Below the pieces are notes generated by a model. The model had not been told where the DNA came from. It made no database searches and worked only from the letters and a program-made list of their open reading frames with translations. This document shows positions 1 through 13,053 of a stretch of DNA of 64,000 nt, piece by piece. The translations under genes and the position numbers were made by a program. The number at the start of each line of letters is the position of its first letter. Position 1 is the first letter of the stretch. This DNA comes from Liolophura sinensis (lineage: Eukaryota; Mollusca; Polyplacophora; Chitonida; Chitonidae), in contig NC_088306.1 of the NCBI RefSeq assembly GCF_032854445.1, positions 9,016,193 to 9,080,192 on the forward strand, given 5' to 3'.

Positions 1-2491
1 AAGAGGGCACTTCAAAATTTCTTTTCCGGCTTGTAAATCAGGAAGCAAATTAGTGCGTGAAGTGTAGTGGAAAAAATACGTAAGTCCATGCAAGAAGACG
101 TCTCATCCAGCCCGTTACTGCACGGGGTAATGATACATAATTTCTGACATTCAAAAAAATGAATCTTAAAAAATTTGACTCCTGAACTGAATTGGCAGTT
201 TTACATTTTTCTTATCTTTTCTGCACTTCAGTTGGAAAGATCCACATCAAAACATGATAAGCTGGGTTCCTCTACCGCTAGCAGTCCACATGCTACTGAC
301 ATCTATATTGCGCCTAGCGCTCAGCAGAGCGCCTAATACTGAATCTAGATTTTTTTCAATCGGCTGCCAAAAAACAAGGCTAGTACATGGATATGTTTTG
401 GCAGACCTGATTTGAGTAGTAGCATGTAAACAGGTCGGGTGGGGCTGTTGCAGAGCTGGAATTGCACACAACCCTCACTCCCTCTAAACAACTCACGGAC
501 TACCTACCTACACAGTCGAGACAGTTTCATTCGATATTTACCACATCCTCTAAATTAAATTAAATCACGGAGATAGACCATTACCTTTGTCTGGGGTTAA
601 CAGATGCCAGTCTCGTGATGACACGCGATATTTTCCGTCGTGTCTACAACAATTTAAAACTGTGCCCTGAGTGAGTCGCGATAAGGGTTTTAACTCATGT
701 CTCTGTCGCAAACTGAAATAACTCATGAATCGTAGAACATGGTTTAAGTTCTGTTTTAAGCCTTCATGTAACAGATTGCTTACCATGCAACCAAGCATAA
801 GACGCTTTCGACAACCATACAGAAATTTCTATGTAAAAAAAAAGAAGAATACGGCTTCCTTTCTTTTTGAATCTACAAAAATAAAAACCACAATAAGTAC
901 CCGCCATCATGGATCTGTAGGCGGCTTCCAGCAAGCAGGACAATTTGGCATCGACAGAGATGTTTTTTTTTGCTTTCCTAAATTACAGAATATGACGCCA
1001 CTGGCCGAGAATAAGAGTCATAACAGCAAATGACAAGTAACAAATGGCTGAAAGAATCCAATAGCTTAGACGTTATCCTCATGAAAGTTGGCAACTGTGT
1101 GGGCAACATTGTAGAAACGAGAAGAAAATGACCGCCAATGAGTGATGATGCGGTCCGCCAGACAGACCGATTCCGGGGCAGACGAATAAGGGAGGTTAGA
1201 ATATGGATGGACTCGTAGTCTGGTCATCAGCCCTCACTTTGTGGGCAACCGAAGACAATAGCAGGCACCAGATTGGTAAATAGACGCATTTGCCAGAGAC
1301 TGGGGTCGGTGGATCGGCGACCACCTCGGGGGAAGATTGGGTGGCTATGGCCGGGGCATCGTCATTATTTGACTAACATATCTAGCTGTTGGATAATGGT
1401 GTTTTTCTAGACCGTAGCCTCTCATCGATTATTGCGGGGAGCTACAGCGCCATTCCGAAACAGTCTGTTAATATTCCATACAGGAAATTTCCTTCCTTGA
1501 TAATCCATCTTCCTCGCAGGGACCATGCTAAGGGTACACTTTCCACTTATACAGCAACTCGTCCATAAAAAATGAGTTCATTCAGGGGAATACAGGCTGC
1601 TGAAGTATTGAGAAAGTGGAGCCGTCGATCTGCGGGCATGCAAGGCCTACTGAAAGATATCGCTCAGATACCATCAATAAACACTGCGCCTTGAAACGTC
1701 CGGTCTATGTGGTGAAAAGAGAAGTGTACGGAACTTCTCGATCTGAGAAAAAGCATCAAATTCATACACAGACGAAAGAAACACTTTCCCATGTGAGAAA
1801 CCGATGTATAGAATTCGCTGTTTTTAGTTACCATATATATACTTTTACATGGGCAAATTTTTGACGTTCTTTTGACCAAGGGAGAAAAAAGGTTTATAAA
1901 TTGGTCTGAAATCAGGTTTCAAAATAATATCCAAATGGCTTCCCATCGAAGCACCACAAAAATCTCCAAAAAACGCATATATACTTTGTCATTAATAAGT
2001 TGGAGACATCATAAAGAATAAGACCCATGTTCCTCTTCGTCCCTCTTAGTATACCTCCCATTCGCCAATCGCAAGTTTACCGGTTTCAGTAGATTGAAAA
2101 ACTGTGCCATTTTGGTCTGCATGGAAACTCCCAATAAATCAGTGGCTAACAGACTACGGCTAGTCCCCACATCTGATTTATCATTGAGTACATCGGGTAG
2201 ACTGATCCCCATGGTGCTTTCCGTCTCGCGTGATCCAGACCAATTCGCCGAAGGGTTCTTAACGGGTGTTAACTGTAGACGGGACTAATGTCTAAACTGC
2301 GTGTTCGGATTCGGGCTCAGGTTTTTGTTCTGGAAGACAAATCCACCCGATTTTGCTCCAGTAGAACGTGTTGTTAAAGAGTTGGTGTTGGATCATGCCC
2401 GAGTGATCAGAATTCTGATTTGCGCGCCAAAGTGTATTAAAATGTTCGCGCTGCAAAATTTGTGTATAACTTCACTGTATCACACAGGTTC
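1..2491. other. Non-coding stretch, no gene recognised
   Basis: All six frames are broken into short open stretches with no recognisable domain and no convincing exon flanked by splice signals. No tandem array or long inverted repeat was noticed. It is probably intergenic or intronic. Confidence 0.5.
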
Positions 2492-2505
2492 AAAGGCATG
2501 TTCGA

Positions 2506-2841
2506 GTGAGTGAGTGAGGGCCTGGGGTTTACCGTAGAACTCAACAATTTTTCAGTCATATGACGATGAACGAATCATTAGGGTGCATGTACGTGTAATG
2601 TGCCTCCTTGTTACAGGACGGATTTCCACCGCTCTTTTATCTAGTCCTGCTTCACTGAGACGACTTACCGAAGGCAAGTAAACCACCCCGCCCGAGCCAT
2701 TATACTGATACGGGTCAACCAGTCGTTGCACTATCCACAACTTCCTCTTTTAAAGTCTTAGGTGTGACTCGATCAAGGATTGATCCTGGATCTACCGGTC
2801 CCGAAGCGGACGCTCTACCAACTGTGCTATCCGGGCCGGTA
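2506..2841 (-). mobile_element. Group B tRNA-derived SINE with target-site duplication
   Basis: Read on the minus strand, this starts with a tRNA-like head (2760-2840) and ends in a short (CACT)n tail, seen on the plus strand as GAGTGAGTGAG at about 2505. It is flanked by AAAGGCATGTTCGA (2492-2505) and AAAGGCATGATCGA (2842-2855), a 14-bp target-site duplication with one mismatch. Clear relatives are at 16579-16932, 37205-37428 and 63351-63694. The duplication and the shared body support insertion by retrotransposition. Confidence 0.85.
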
Positions 2842-3094
2842 AAAGGCATGATCGACGGAGTTTAGGCGTTAGTCTGTAAACGATTACTGTGCCGCTCACC
2901 AAATCTAGGCACAATCTCTTACCCCTTAGACAGATATAACCCTAGCAAATCGATCTGATCGTGAGACACAGTTCCGATTGTTTTGTCTGCTCGGCGGTCA
3001 CAGACATCAATGTCTGTTCTTTACACCAATGCGCTATTGTTACAAAGCCGAACAGCTGAAAATGCACAATCGCGTTTCACAAACTAAAAGAAAT

Positions 3095-3345
3095 ACAGCA
3101 CAGAGAGTAAAACCAGAGCAGTGGCGACAGTGTGATGCTTGCAAATAGTCACACCTATGACCTGTGAAATCCGACAACTTGTCAATTTACCTCAGTTACA
3201 GTTTTATTCTAGCTGCCCATGTACATGCTTAGAAAGTAGCAACGTATACACCCCTAGCATAATGGCTTAAGTAGAATTTGGTCTAAAATGCAATGATGAT
3301 AAAGTTGCAAATTATCATACGTCACTGGTCTAAAACTACTCAAAA
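3095..3345 (+). repeat. Family C dispersed repeat, copy 1
   Basis: It shares, in order, GTAAAACCAGAGCAGTGGCG, CAGTGTGAT, CTTGTCAATTTACCTCAG, TTTTATTCTA, GTAGCAACGTATACACC and GTCACTGGTCTA with copies at 6541, 23817, 24930, 29464 and 63936. It has no open frame. No terminal inverted repeat or tRNA-like promoter was seen, so the element class is unknown. Confidence 0.7.
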
Positions 3346-6300
3346 TGTTGGGTTTGATGTTTAAAAAAGCAAATGTCGTTAAAAGGTTTTATAGCTGGAG
3401 GCTCTTGTGTAAATTATTGTAGTGCTACTGTATGACTTGTACCCAGCACCTCGGAAGGTGAGACAATCCTATACTTATATACTTTTGTGGTTCTTGTTTA
3501 ATGCAGTACTTTCACTTGTGCAGTGACGGTCAGTTTTTGTGGGTGGACGAAACCGGAATGCCCTGGGAAAACCCTCGACCTTTGGTAAGTTACTAACGAA
3601 CTTTTCCTAACGTGCACATATATAAACCGTACTAGTGGGAATCAACTCGTATTCCACGAAGATTAGATTGCCAGTGTGGCCAAACGGCCTTATTGTCATC
3701 AACATTCCACCCTCAGTTGGAGCAGGAAAATCTATATAAAAAAAAAGTCATATCCACGTCTGGGTTTGAATCCTTGCGATAGAAAGGTCAGTACCATAGT
3801 CGCTCGACCACTACCCACTTCCGGCAACCCTGCAGGTAACTGGTTATATAAATGGCCTAAAAAGGACTTACCCTGATTTATACATCGATTTCTCAAGATA
3901 GGTAATTTGTCGGCGCAGTACATCTGCCAGGCTCTATGTTTAGTCAGTGTCATAACTGTTTGTCTGCCCAATCACAAGGCAGGTGTGCATGCGCAGTGCA
4001 GTTTACACGAAGTCAGGAACCGATTTCCTGTCAAGTTTCACGTACTGTATTAAACCGGATCAGATGAATTACACAAAGTTTTTGAAATGTGCGTTAGACA
4101 GTCAACGGTACGCAGTTTACATTCACTCTGAAACCCATCTGGAGGAAATAGTTCATGGAAAGCGAATTAACATGCGGTGTGTGTCCCGCAAACATATCAC
4201 TACGCGTGTCTAACATATTTATCCTTATAAATCACAGCACACACACTCTGTTCTTAAGATATTCGTCGAGTTACCTAATGCCTCGAGTAGGTTTGTGATT
4301 AACATGACTGGTTTTATAAACACTTCTGCCATGAGAACTAATTCCGACGCCATGTTGCAAAACAGACGCCACACTCTGAAGGAGCAGGGTTTACTCCTGT
4401 AGTCTGTCGCGACGGTTTTGGCTGCATAATTTCTGCCAATGACTTTGAGAGTCTGTATAGGATTTAGTCGGCTCAGGGGTATTAAGCCCAAACGCAAACT
4501 GTCAGCTCAACCAGCTAACACCGGTGTTTTCTTAACGCCAAGAACACAGCACATTACATCGTGTTACCTAGCAAATGTTCGTCTTTTTCTCCCCCGGCGA
4601 TTTGTACAGCAATTAGAACAGGATGTACAGTCTGTGGCTCGCGGGCTGTGCCTGGCATTAAGGCTGAGTGCTGCTAGCGGTAAATACCGTTAATGGAAGT
4701 GAAGTACCGGGGCACGGAGAATAAGCTGACCAGCCACAGAGCAATGGGATACCACCAAGGTGTCTTGTTTAAGACAGTAATACCCTAGGGCTGGTCTAGA
4801 AACGGTGAAATAACTTTTAGCGACCGACAGCCGTCTGATGACGGCGCCTTCTTAGCGAGGCCGAAGAAGCCTTGGCAGGATCTGGTCATTACCCAGACCT
4901 GTCCCTTCCTGTCTCGTGGGAAGTCATGTAGAAATAGATAGATGGGGCTATTTTTTCTCCGAACTGCGGAAATTGATCCATTAGCTGGTGGTATTTCAAC
5001 ACGTCTACGGACGCACTGGTAAATCACATCAATATTTCATCTTCTAGCGGTAACAATGGCCTGTATATTCCAACACCAACGTAACAACGACTTCAATGTA
5101 TGGTACAGAAATAAATATATTCCGCTAAAAACAAAAACACAGAAAAACACCATTATCCTGTTTTGAAGACACAACAAGTTCATGAACACCAAAAGTGAAT
5201 CGGCCCACACATTCTTTGGGGCTTCCTCAACGAGAAGCAAACCAAAGGAAGAAAGACATTTAATATTTCATGCAGAAAGAGATCTTGGGAAAGTGGGAGT
5301 TATAAATGGTACATGCGAAAGCTTCATGACAAATGGATAGTCAATACAGATTGGAATTTAAGTAGTAAATCTTGAAGATTTATGGCAAATTGGGAACGCA
5401 TAAAGATGGCAATGTATGTGGTAAGGTTTGCATTTCTACGGCAAATTGAGAACCCATATAGATGGTAATTTAAATGGAAACGATTAACATTCCATCTCAG
5501 TTCTCATAAAAATTATTATGATTATTATTATCATAATTTATTATAATAATTATAATTTTAATGAAGATATCTATTAAAGATTTCGAGGAAATTATACCAA
5601 TTTGTCAAAAGAAGACTGTTCTGTACAAAGATGTACATAAGCGGTAGGGAGATTTTACGGGCCGTTACACAGATGACGTTAACCCCGAACTTCTAAGACG
5701 TCTGTTTTATGATAGGCACACTCATGTATACTTTGCGCCATGTATCTGTTACGACCAAGTACCGAGATACAGCTTATCCTCTTTGACGAGAGACCAGCAG
5801 CTGGTATACAAAACTGTCCAACGAAATACCCTCGGGTAAAATTTAAGCACTTAGTGCCCACTCTACCACCATTAAGCGCCAAATAACAGAGGTTGCCGAA
5901 TATATATGTGCGTGTCAGAAAAGCGCAGAAGTCCAACCTCGGCAACCGACAGATACTTCGTCGAGATAAAGTGGAATTGACTTCCACAGAAGTGAAGTTA
6001 CTGCACAAATTGTATCTTTGATGTCGTCGAAGGTCCCTCGGGGTAGCCATTACCGCACTGTTTATCTCTGCGTGTCTGAAGAATATTATACCTAATATAA
6101 ACTCTGTCAAACAACATCATTACCACGGCACAGCGTATCAGCATCGTCACACATTTACTAACACACTGTGGGGCACATTCTTATACATTGTAAATGACAT
6201 GGCGTTGTTGTTGTATAATGTTTTTCCTTATCCCAGACTAAAAACAGATGAAAACCCGAGAGGCATGCAGACAAATATCCATCAGGCCTATATATTTACC

Positions 6301-6540
6301 AATCTCTCAACTTCAACAAACGCTGTTTGTCAGCACTTACAGACGAAACAAACAAACATGCCATAATACACCAGTAAATGAGTACCGGTATATAGGGTAC
6401 TCCAGCTTGCTTTCCTCAAGATTTCAGCATCACCGTGCTTACGGCTTAGATTAGCACTTATTCAGCAGAGGTCCGTGCCTGTTTTTATCAACCGTGTCTT
6501 TTCCACCGAATTCAGAATTCGCAGAAATTAAAATTTGTTG
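3346..6540. other. Non-coding stretch with an AT-rich palindrome
   Basis: No recognisable exon. Positions 5330-5490 hold three diverged copies of a roughly 65-80-bp unit containing GGCAAATTG-GAACCCATA. Positions 5504-5561 form an AT-only imperfect palindrome (ATTATTATGATTATTATTAT followed by its approximate complement). An open frame on the minus strand at 5679-6110 (143 codons) has no recognisable motif and is probably chance. Confidence 0.45.
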
Positions 6541-6784
6541 TATTGCAACATAATTAAAAGCGTATAGAGAGTAAGACCAGAGCTGTGGCGACAGTGTGAT
6601 AGCTGGCATGTGATCACGCGTAACTGGTGAAATGCAGCCTCTTGTTAATTTACCTGATTCGGGGTTTTATTCTCACTGCTCGTGTAAATGCATCAGTAGT
6701 AGCAAATTATACGCCTAAAGCAGAAATAGGTAAAAAAAACAAAACATGCAGTGATGTTAACTGCAATTTATTAGAAGTCACTGG
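6541..6784 (+). repeat. Family C dispersed repeat, copy 2
   Basis: It matches the family along its length: AGAGTAAGACCAGAGC, GGCGACAGTGTGATAGCTGG, CTCTTGTTAATTTACCT, GTTTTATTCTCACTGCTCG, GTAGCAAATTATACGCC, CAGTGATGTTAACTGCAATT and GTCACTGGTCTAGA. Its 3' end is interrupted by a group A SINE, so the family is older than that insertion. Confidence 0.75.
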
Positions 6785-6792
6785 TCTAGAAT

Positions 6793-7060
6793 TTGGAAGC
6801 GGGGCCTCCATGGCTCAGTCGGTTAGCGCGCTAGCGCAGCGTAATGACCCAGGAGCCTCTCACCAATGTGGTCGCTGTGAGTTCAAGTCCTGCTCATGCT
6901 GGCTTCCTCTCCGCCCGTAAGTGGGAAGGTCTTCCAGCAACCTTCGGATGGTCGTGGGTTTCCCCCGGGCTGTGCCCGGTTTCCACCCACCATAATGCTG
7001 GCCGCCGTCGTATAAGTGAAATGTTCTTGAGTACAGCGTTAAACACCAATCAAAAAAAAA
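6793..7060 (+). mobile_element. Group A tRNA-derived SINE, full length
   Basis: The 5' head has an A-box-like TGGCTCAGTCGG (6811) and a B-box-like GTTCAAGTCC (6881). They are further apart than in a normal tRNA. The core CCACCATAATGCTGGCCGCC then GTCGTATAAGTGAAAT follows, then GTACAGCGTTAAACACC and a run of A. The same core recurs at 10138, 39855, 57675 and, inverted, at 48468, 48948, 52503 and 33703. TCTAGAAT occurs at 6785-6792 and again at 7061-7068, a likely 8-bp target-site duplication. Confidence 0.85.
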
Positions 7061-7068
7061 TCTAGAAT

Positions 7069-10000
7069 CAGTTTTCTGCATGTTTTAAATTTTTCATGTT
7101 TGAAACCAATAACTTATTTAAGCCTCTGTTGTGAGTGATCACTGGGGTAGCACGCAGATAACAACAACGACGCATTATATTAATAGGCAATTGGTCTGAA
7201 CACTGACAGTAAAGCAAACACTTAGCAACTGCGGAATATGTAGTTTTTCTATACGGTACACAGCGGAGCAACCTGCTGTGTGATGCAGCTCACACATAAT
7301 GTCATAACACTGAAAAAAATTCTATACGCTCAGGTAAAATGGTTTGATGGGTATAACTCAGCTCAAAACTGCCTTTAAACACCAGGTAATGGAGATCTTG
7401 GTTCACTGTTTTCACTCATCTAAAAGACTTCCCTCCGCGGCACGACCAAAGCGTCAACGCTTTATTTAATGGAGCCGTGTCCACTTGTTGATGTCGCCAT
7501 GCGACACGGCATGATTTGCAGGTTTATAGTTCTTATTAGAAAGTGTGTTCCTGTGTGACGTCCGAATTAACAATACACGCTTCTTCGCTACAAATGGGTG
7601 GATTGTTCGTCTGCCGAGATGCGATTCAAATAAATAAACAAACAAATGAAGGCGCATCCACAGAACGTTTGCAATAGACCGAGCCATTCGATACATCCAG
7701 TTCAGACCATTAATACCTTTGTCGCCGTGTAAATGTTTGATTGGTTTTCAGGACTTCCCTTCCGCGCAAATATTGCTCCACATTACGGATTAATAACTTG
7801 TTTATCGATTTTACCCGAAGACCAATAATCAGCTGTTTAACCCCCACACAATGGACAGCAAACAGAGTGAGCTATTTGCGCGAATAGCCGCCATATTGGA
7901 TTCCGGGTGGAACATGTGTTCAATGGTAGAATTGATCTATGGTGTTTGTTTCGCTGAGGCTGCATACCAGGAACATCTGTTCAATTCAATCACCTGTGGT
8001 TGAAACCCACACCTGAATGAATATACACAGATTGTAGCGTATCGATCTGGCACTTAGCTAAACTACCGTCCTACTTACAGTGATGGACTAGAAGACCACC
8101 TCACTATGGAACTCATTTAAATCTGTGTCCACATAAGACCCATGACGTAAAGATCGGATTCGTGTTCAATATTATAATAACGATGTACAAAAATTCAACA
8201 TGTATCATACCTTTCCCCACATGAATTCAAGCCAAGCATGGTTAAATTGGTTTCAAGTTTCGATGATTTTTAACAATTATAACAGTTAACTTTTCAATCA
8301 TTTGCTGATTGATCCGCGGATTGTCTGATGATTTGACTGAGGGACTGACAGCTTAGTGAAGCGACAGAATAACAGCAGCCAGACAACTGTCCTAACAGCA
8401 TCACCCAGCCTGCCTCAGATCCCTATAGGCCTAGATCAACAGATACTCCATGGGCGTTATTTATCGCACTTTAAGACAAAGGGGTTAATGGGAATTGCAC
8501 GTAATAAGCAACTTCCAATTTTTATGCAAAGAAATTACAAAACATTTCAGAGAATAACAAATTAGATGACCTTACTTTTGAATCAACTACGGAAAAATGT
8601 CAAAACACACGGCCATTATACATTAATAATATAGACATAGGCATGCAGTGTCAAAGATTGATTGGTCGTAATTTGAAAGATATATCCACAAATTTCAAAC
8701 GGATTTATTTCAAACTAGATAACACATTATTCACAATCCATCAACTCCAAGAGTACATCTGGTGATTTTTGATGATTTGTCGGTCATTTAATTCAATTGC
8801 AATTGAAATCAAACAATCTCAAGATGCACTACTAGGACTTTCTTGCACTTAAGACTTCTTTCCGCTTTCCGTCTTTGTCAAGTAAGTAAGTGTTTGGGGG
8901 AGATAAACAGAAAAAAACTGACATAATCAACGCTGCACTGTATAGGTCAAACGCCTGGAATATATCATGACGACGAGTCAATCAAATATTTATATACACC
9001 GCGTTATTTCTTCTAAAAGGTTTTCTGATTTGTTGTTGACATTATAACAATCACACCAATGAATGCATTGTGGAGATCTGAATGAACCGCGTCCATCACT
9101 GATTACAATCAATTTCCACTTAAGTGTATGTCAGTGGCTGTTTGCGCGTGCACTGGCTGTTCCGCTGACACGCAGGTGGACGCCGGCACCCGATGGCATC
9201 GGATCGAATTCCTCGTATCTTGCCAGGTGTCAAATAACACACTATCGGGTGGGTAATATATAGGGACATCTCTATAATCTATACTACCAATCAATCACCA
9301 ATGCTATTCCAGGGCGTACGGGGTGCGGGTATGTTACAATCAAACATAGACGTCCAAGGACAGTCTTTGAAACAAAGAAGGGACTCTTTAGTTACGTTAC
9401 AAAACACAGAGGCACTTGTTATTAGTCTTTTCAACTTTTCTTTTTAAATGTTAAAAAGGAATAATGACTAAAACTCAAATTTCTTCGCCCGATTTGCAAT
9501 AAGTTTGGAATTTGAGTGGGTAAATCCGACCTCTTCACCGACATGTGGGAGTGGTGGAATTCTTTGATGCCTTGATCTTACTTGATGGCAACTCCCCGGC
9601 CCTTGGATATCGCACGCTTTCGACTGTTGTCCTGAGAAACACTGTAGGCCACGCACTTAGCTTTGTCATATTTGCCAGATGGTTTTTGAGCACATATTTG
9701 ACAATCACCTAATAAAAGGGTTTTATTCACCACGGCTGCACAATATATATTCGGTGATGTCTCCTTCTTAAACGATTTACGACTTAAACTTCAAATACTC
9801 GATGGTTCCAGTTAGACTGAATCATAACTTACACACCGTTCATAAAGTAAATATCGACCGCGGTTTAAAAGTTTAAGCAGAGACCGCTTTTGTGTTGCAT
9901 TCTTGTTTAAAGTTTGTCATTAAATACATCGAACCATTTTATATTTATGATATGAATCTACAAGAATTTATTCTTCCCAATGAAAAACGCATTTTTGTGT

Positions 10001-10137
10001 ACTATAAACCAAACAAAATCTAATAACCATGCGTCATTTAATCACAAACTTATCACACGAAAATTGAAATATTTTCAGGTAGCTATTAATACACAAGTGT
10101 AGTTAGAAAAGAAGATAAAGTAACAAAACCAGAGTCA
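7069..10137. other. Non-coding stretch, no gene recognised
   Basis: Only short open frames with no recognisable motifs were found, and no tandem array. Several frames here begin with GTG or TTG rather than ATG, which argues against real eukaryotic starts. Confidence 0.45.
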
Positions 10138-10279
10138 GCTAGCAACATGCGGATGGTGGTGAGTTTCCTCCGGGTTCCCCCGTGTTTCCGCCTACCATAA
10201 TGCTGGCCGCCGTCGTATAAGTGAAATATTCTTGAGTACGGCGTAAAATACCAAACAAATAAATGAATAAATAAATAAC
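10138..10279 (+). mobile_element. Group A SINE, 5'-truncated
   Basis: It retains the 3' core CTACCATAATGCTGGCCGCC, GTCGTATAAGTGAAATATTC and GAGTACGGCGTAAAATACC, with an AAATAAATGAATAAATAAAT tail. The tRNA-like head is missing, as expected for incomplete reverse transcription. Confidence 0.8.
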
Positions 10280-12582
10280 AAAAACGAGTAATGCTTATAT
10301 ATAGCGATCCGCAAGTTGAAAGAAAAGCAAATAAAAGGCTTAACCGACCAAAGCTTTCGGACGTGTATTGTGAACTATACAGTGGTGTCATATTAAATGT
10401 GAAATTCCATTTTTGTATTCATATTAGTAGAAACAGAGACTAACACCTGTCATCTACCAATAAATCATCACGTTGTAACGCACTGTATCTAACTCACACT
10501 CTCTCGATCCACAAGGGTCCAGATAAATATTTAGTACGTAATATATTTTCAGATCGCGAATATCTCTTTATGGTGCTCTGGCAACGGGATGAGGGCAGAG
10601 ATAAGCTAATCTCATCTGGCCTGACCGGGTGATAGCGGATCTCCGGACCGGGGTAAATATTTAGAAATATGCCAATAACCGTTATCATGCAAAGAAATAT
10701 ATCACCACAGTGTGTCAACTCATAACTATTTCGGCAAATAACAGATAACGTGAGCAAGTACGAGGACGATATCATATACTGATATAGCCGAAAAGCACGC
10801 TAATGTCAGGGCTTGGTATCTGAAGTACCTCCCGCTTCGTCCATAACTTTACATGCACAATCCCATTCTCCTAGGAAATGCACTCATTCCCGTCTTCTAC
10901 TCTAAAAAAAAACATCTCACAATACACAACGACAACACACCAATAAGGAATAACCTGTACATCTGAAACAATTCATTATTTTGTTTTTTTTTGGATGCAC
11001 GTATTTCTTAGCGAATTCTTACACCTTTGGGAAACCAACAAACCGTATATCACGGAACAAACGGCTTTTAAACTACGAACGGAAACCTGTAGTTTGTACA
11101 CGTACGTAGTAAGCGTTTATTTCCGACGATATTTCACCTCAACCAAATCATACCTCTTCCGAACATTCGTTAATTTATAATTATAACTTTTTGGAACTAT
11201 TTTTCTAGGACCCCTGTACTTCCCATCTGTACACTTTAACCACCACAGCGCCTTCATCCTGCCCTTAACCACCCAGATAACCCAGCACAGGTCTTCACTA
11301 ATCAAATCACTGTGCCCTTTTCAGACACAATATAGTCCAGCTCTCAATACAACACGTTTCTACCATTCCGCTCGCGTGTTCGGTGCGCACATGCTAAAGT
11401 ACTCAGTACATCGTTCACACACTTCCAAGTCCACCACACTTCAGCACCCTTGTCTTGTCAGATGTTCCAATGATTCCCAGGTTTTCAGCTACAGATTCGG
11501 TCAAATGAAGTGAGAATAAATAAAAGGGCAAATGTCACGATACTAAACGGTTCAATGTTCCTTCCTATTTAATATGTACCTGGTATATATTCCATTCGCC
11601 CTAAAAACCATTTTTTACAGCTTAGTTGAGTTACATATAGTATATGGCAATAAGTCCAGGTTATCTGCGAACAGAGCCTCTCAACACCCAAGGTGGTTCA
11701 GTTTGCAGCGGTTGAAGAGGTGGTAAGTTCCTAAACGAAACCAGGCCGTCCGTATTTCTCCTAGCTTTGGAAGCGACAATACTTCCTGTCTAACCAATGC
11801 ATGCTTATAGCCTTTAAACCCAAACCCATAACCGGTCCCTGTCTCCAACTCATTCCCAGCTCCGCAGTCCACCAACCCTTCGATCATCTAAGCTGCTTTT
11901 AGCCCCCAATCCTTTCCAATACTCCACCCACCACTCTATTCGTAACTTGACCGTATACACTTTATACCGCACTAATTTGAAGGATTTCTAACTATGACTG
12001 ACGTACTGCAACCCTTCAAGTTATTTTGCTTTCAAAGCAATTCCCAGACTGACAAAACCTCATACCATTTCCGCAAAACGGTATTTCCTATCACGAAAGT
12101 TTAACCTTTCAATAGAAAACTTGGTCCAATGATAATCAGATTTATTGTGACGGGTTAATCTGATCCTATAAGCTCACATGATCACAAGATTCACTAATTA
12201 AACACAAATTCCCGATCTATTGTTCTGATTTTTTCGAAAACCAAAACACTCAGGCCCTAAAAAGATGATCTAGTTTGACGGAGTGCCACCTACACAGCAA
12301 TAGAATTATCAGTTTTGTTGCAGGCATTCACCTCACTTGAAAAAAGTTTGAATATTAAAAATTTGAATAACTTGAGAAAGGCAATAAGATCCGGTATAAC
12401 GAATCATTTCAGTTTCAAATTTTGTTAGTCATAGTATTGGCATTTCACTATGCAAACCATTAGTCCTCAATAACTCACACTCATTGAAGGTTATTGGTAA
12501 AGGGTTGGTTCACCTCTCAGTAAAGCCACGTGCGGATTCCGAAACAAGCATGAATAGATATCGAGTTAAAAAAAAGTCGAAT
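10280..12582. other. Non-coding stretch, no gene recognised
   Basis: No recognisable exon on either strand. The minus strand here lies downstream of the candidate TNF-like exons and could hold its missing 3' exons, but I could not identify any. Confidence 0.4.
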
Positions 12583-12739
12583 TCAGTGACAGAGTTTTTC
12601 CAAAACACCCTTCACTTCAATTCCACCTATAACGCTTTGACTAGAATTGGCCCGCTGCCAAGATCCATGTGTGACTATTGGGTTGTGACAAATCTCCAAA
12701 ACGTGTTTCATCATGCCTGTGATTGTCGAGGGGATACAG
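12583..12739 (-). other. Weak candidate C-terminal exon of the TNF-like gene
   Basis: On the minus strand an AG acceptor after GCACGTCATTGTCC would open an exon at 12739 that reads in one frame to a TGA at 12583-12585, about 52 codons. The frame contains a Met-Met-Lys near its start, two Cys, a Gly-Ser-Trp and then SQSVIGGIEVKG. This loosely recalls the C-terminal half of a TNF homology domain, which has a Cys/Trp segment followed by a Gly-Gly strand. The natural continuation of that domain would need a shift to the next frame, where SVTEFDFF follows. It may be a decayed exon or chance similarity. Confidence 0.18.
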
Positions 12740-13053
12740 CTGGACAATGACGTGCAGGCTTAGAAAATACCGCTGACGTACAGAAGGTATTATTCACCAT
12801 AATAACATAACATTCTTGTGTTCTGTGTAATTTATAAATACACTCCTGGTCCCCTGGTCCCGGGATCACGACGCGATCTTAGACTGAAGTCAAAACTTTA
12901 AATCCCTTTAAAATTGTTACTAGTATTCCTTTTGTAGCTAAAGTCAGCTAAAATAACGGAAAGGAACATACTAATTAGTTTGAAATTTTTACTTCATTCG
13001 AAGATCGCTTCGTGATTCCCAGACGTGGATACCAGTAGAGAACGTCAACAGGG

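Noticed and set aside
3866-3971. Possible minus-strand exon ending at the GTAAGTCC donor near 3866
   Set aside because: The donor is good, but no convincing acceptor or recognisable peptide precedes it.
5679-6110. 143-codon minus-strand frame
   Set aside because: No recognisable domain, no splice support, and residue composition looks random.
6793-6900. Possible tRNA gene
   Set aside because: A- and B-box-like motifs are present but too far apart, with no cloverleaf. They belong to a SINE head. The heads of group B copies are likewise tRNA-derived, not genes.
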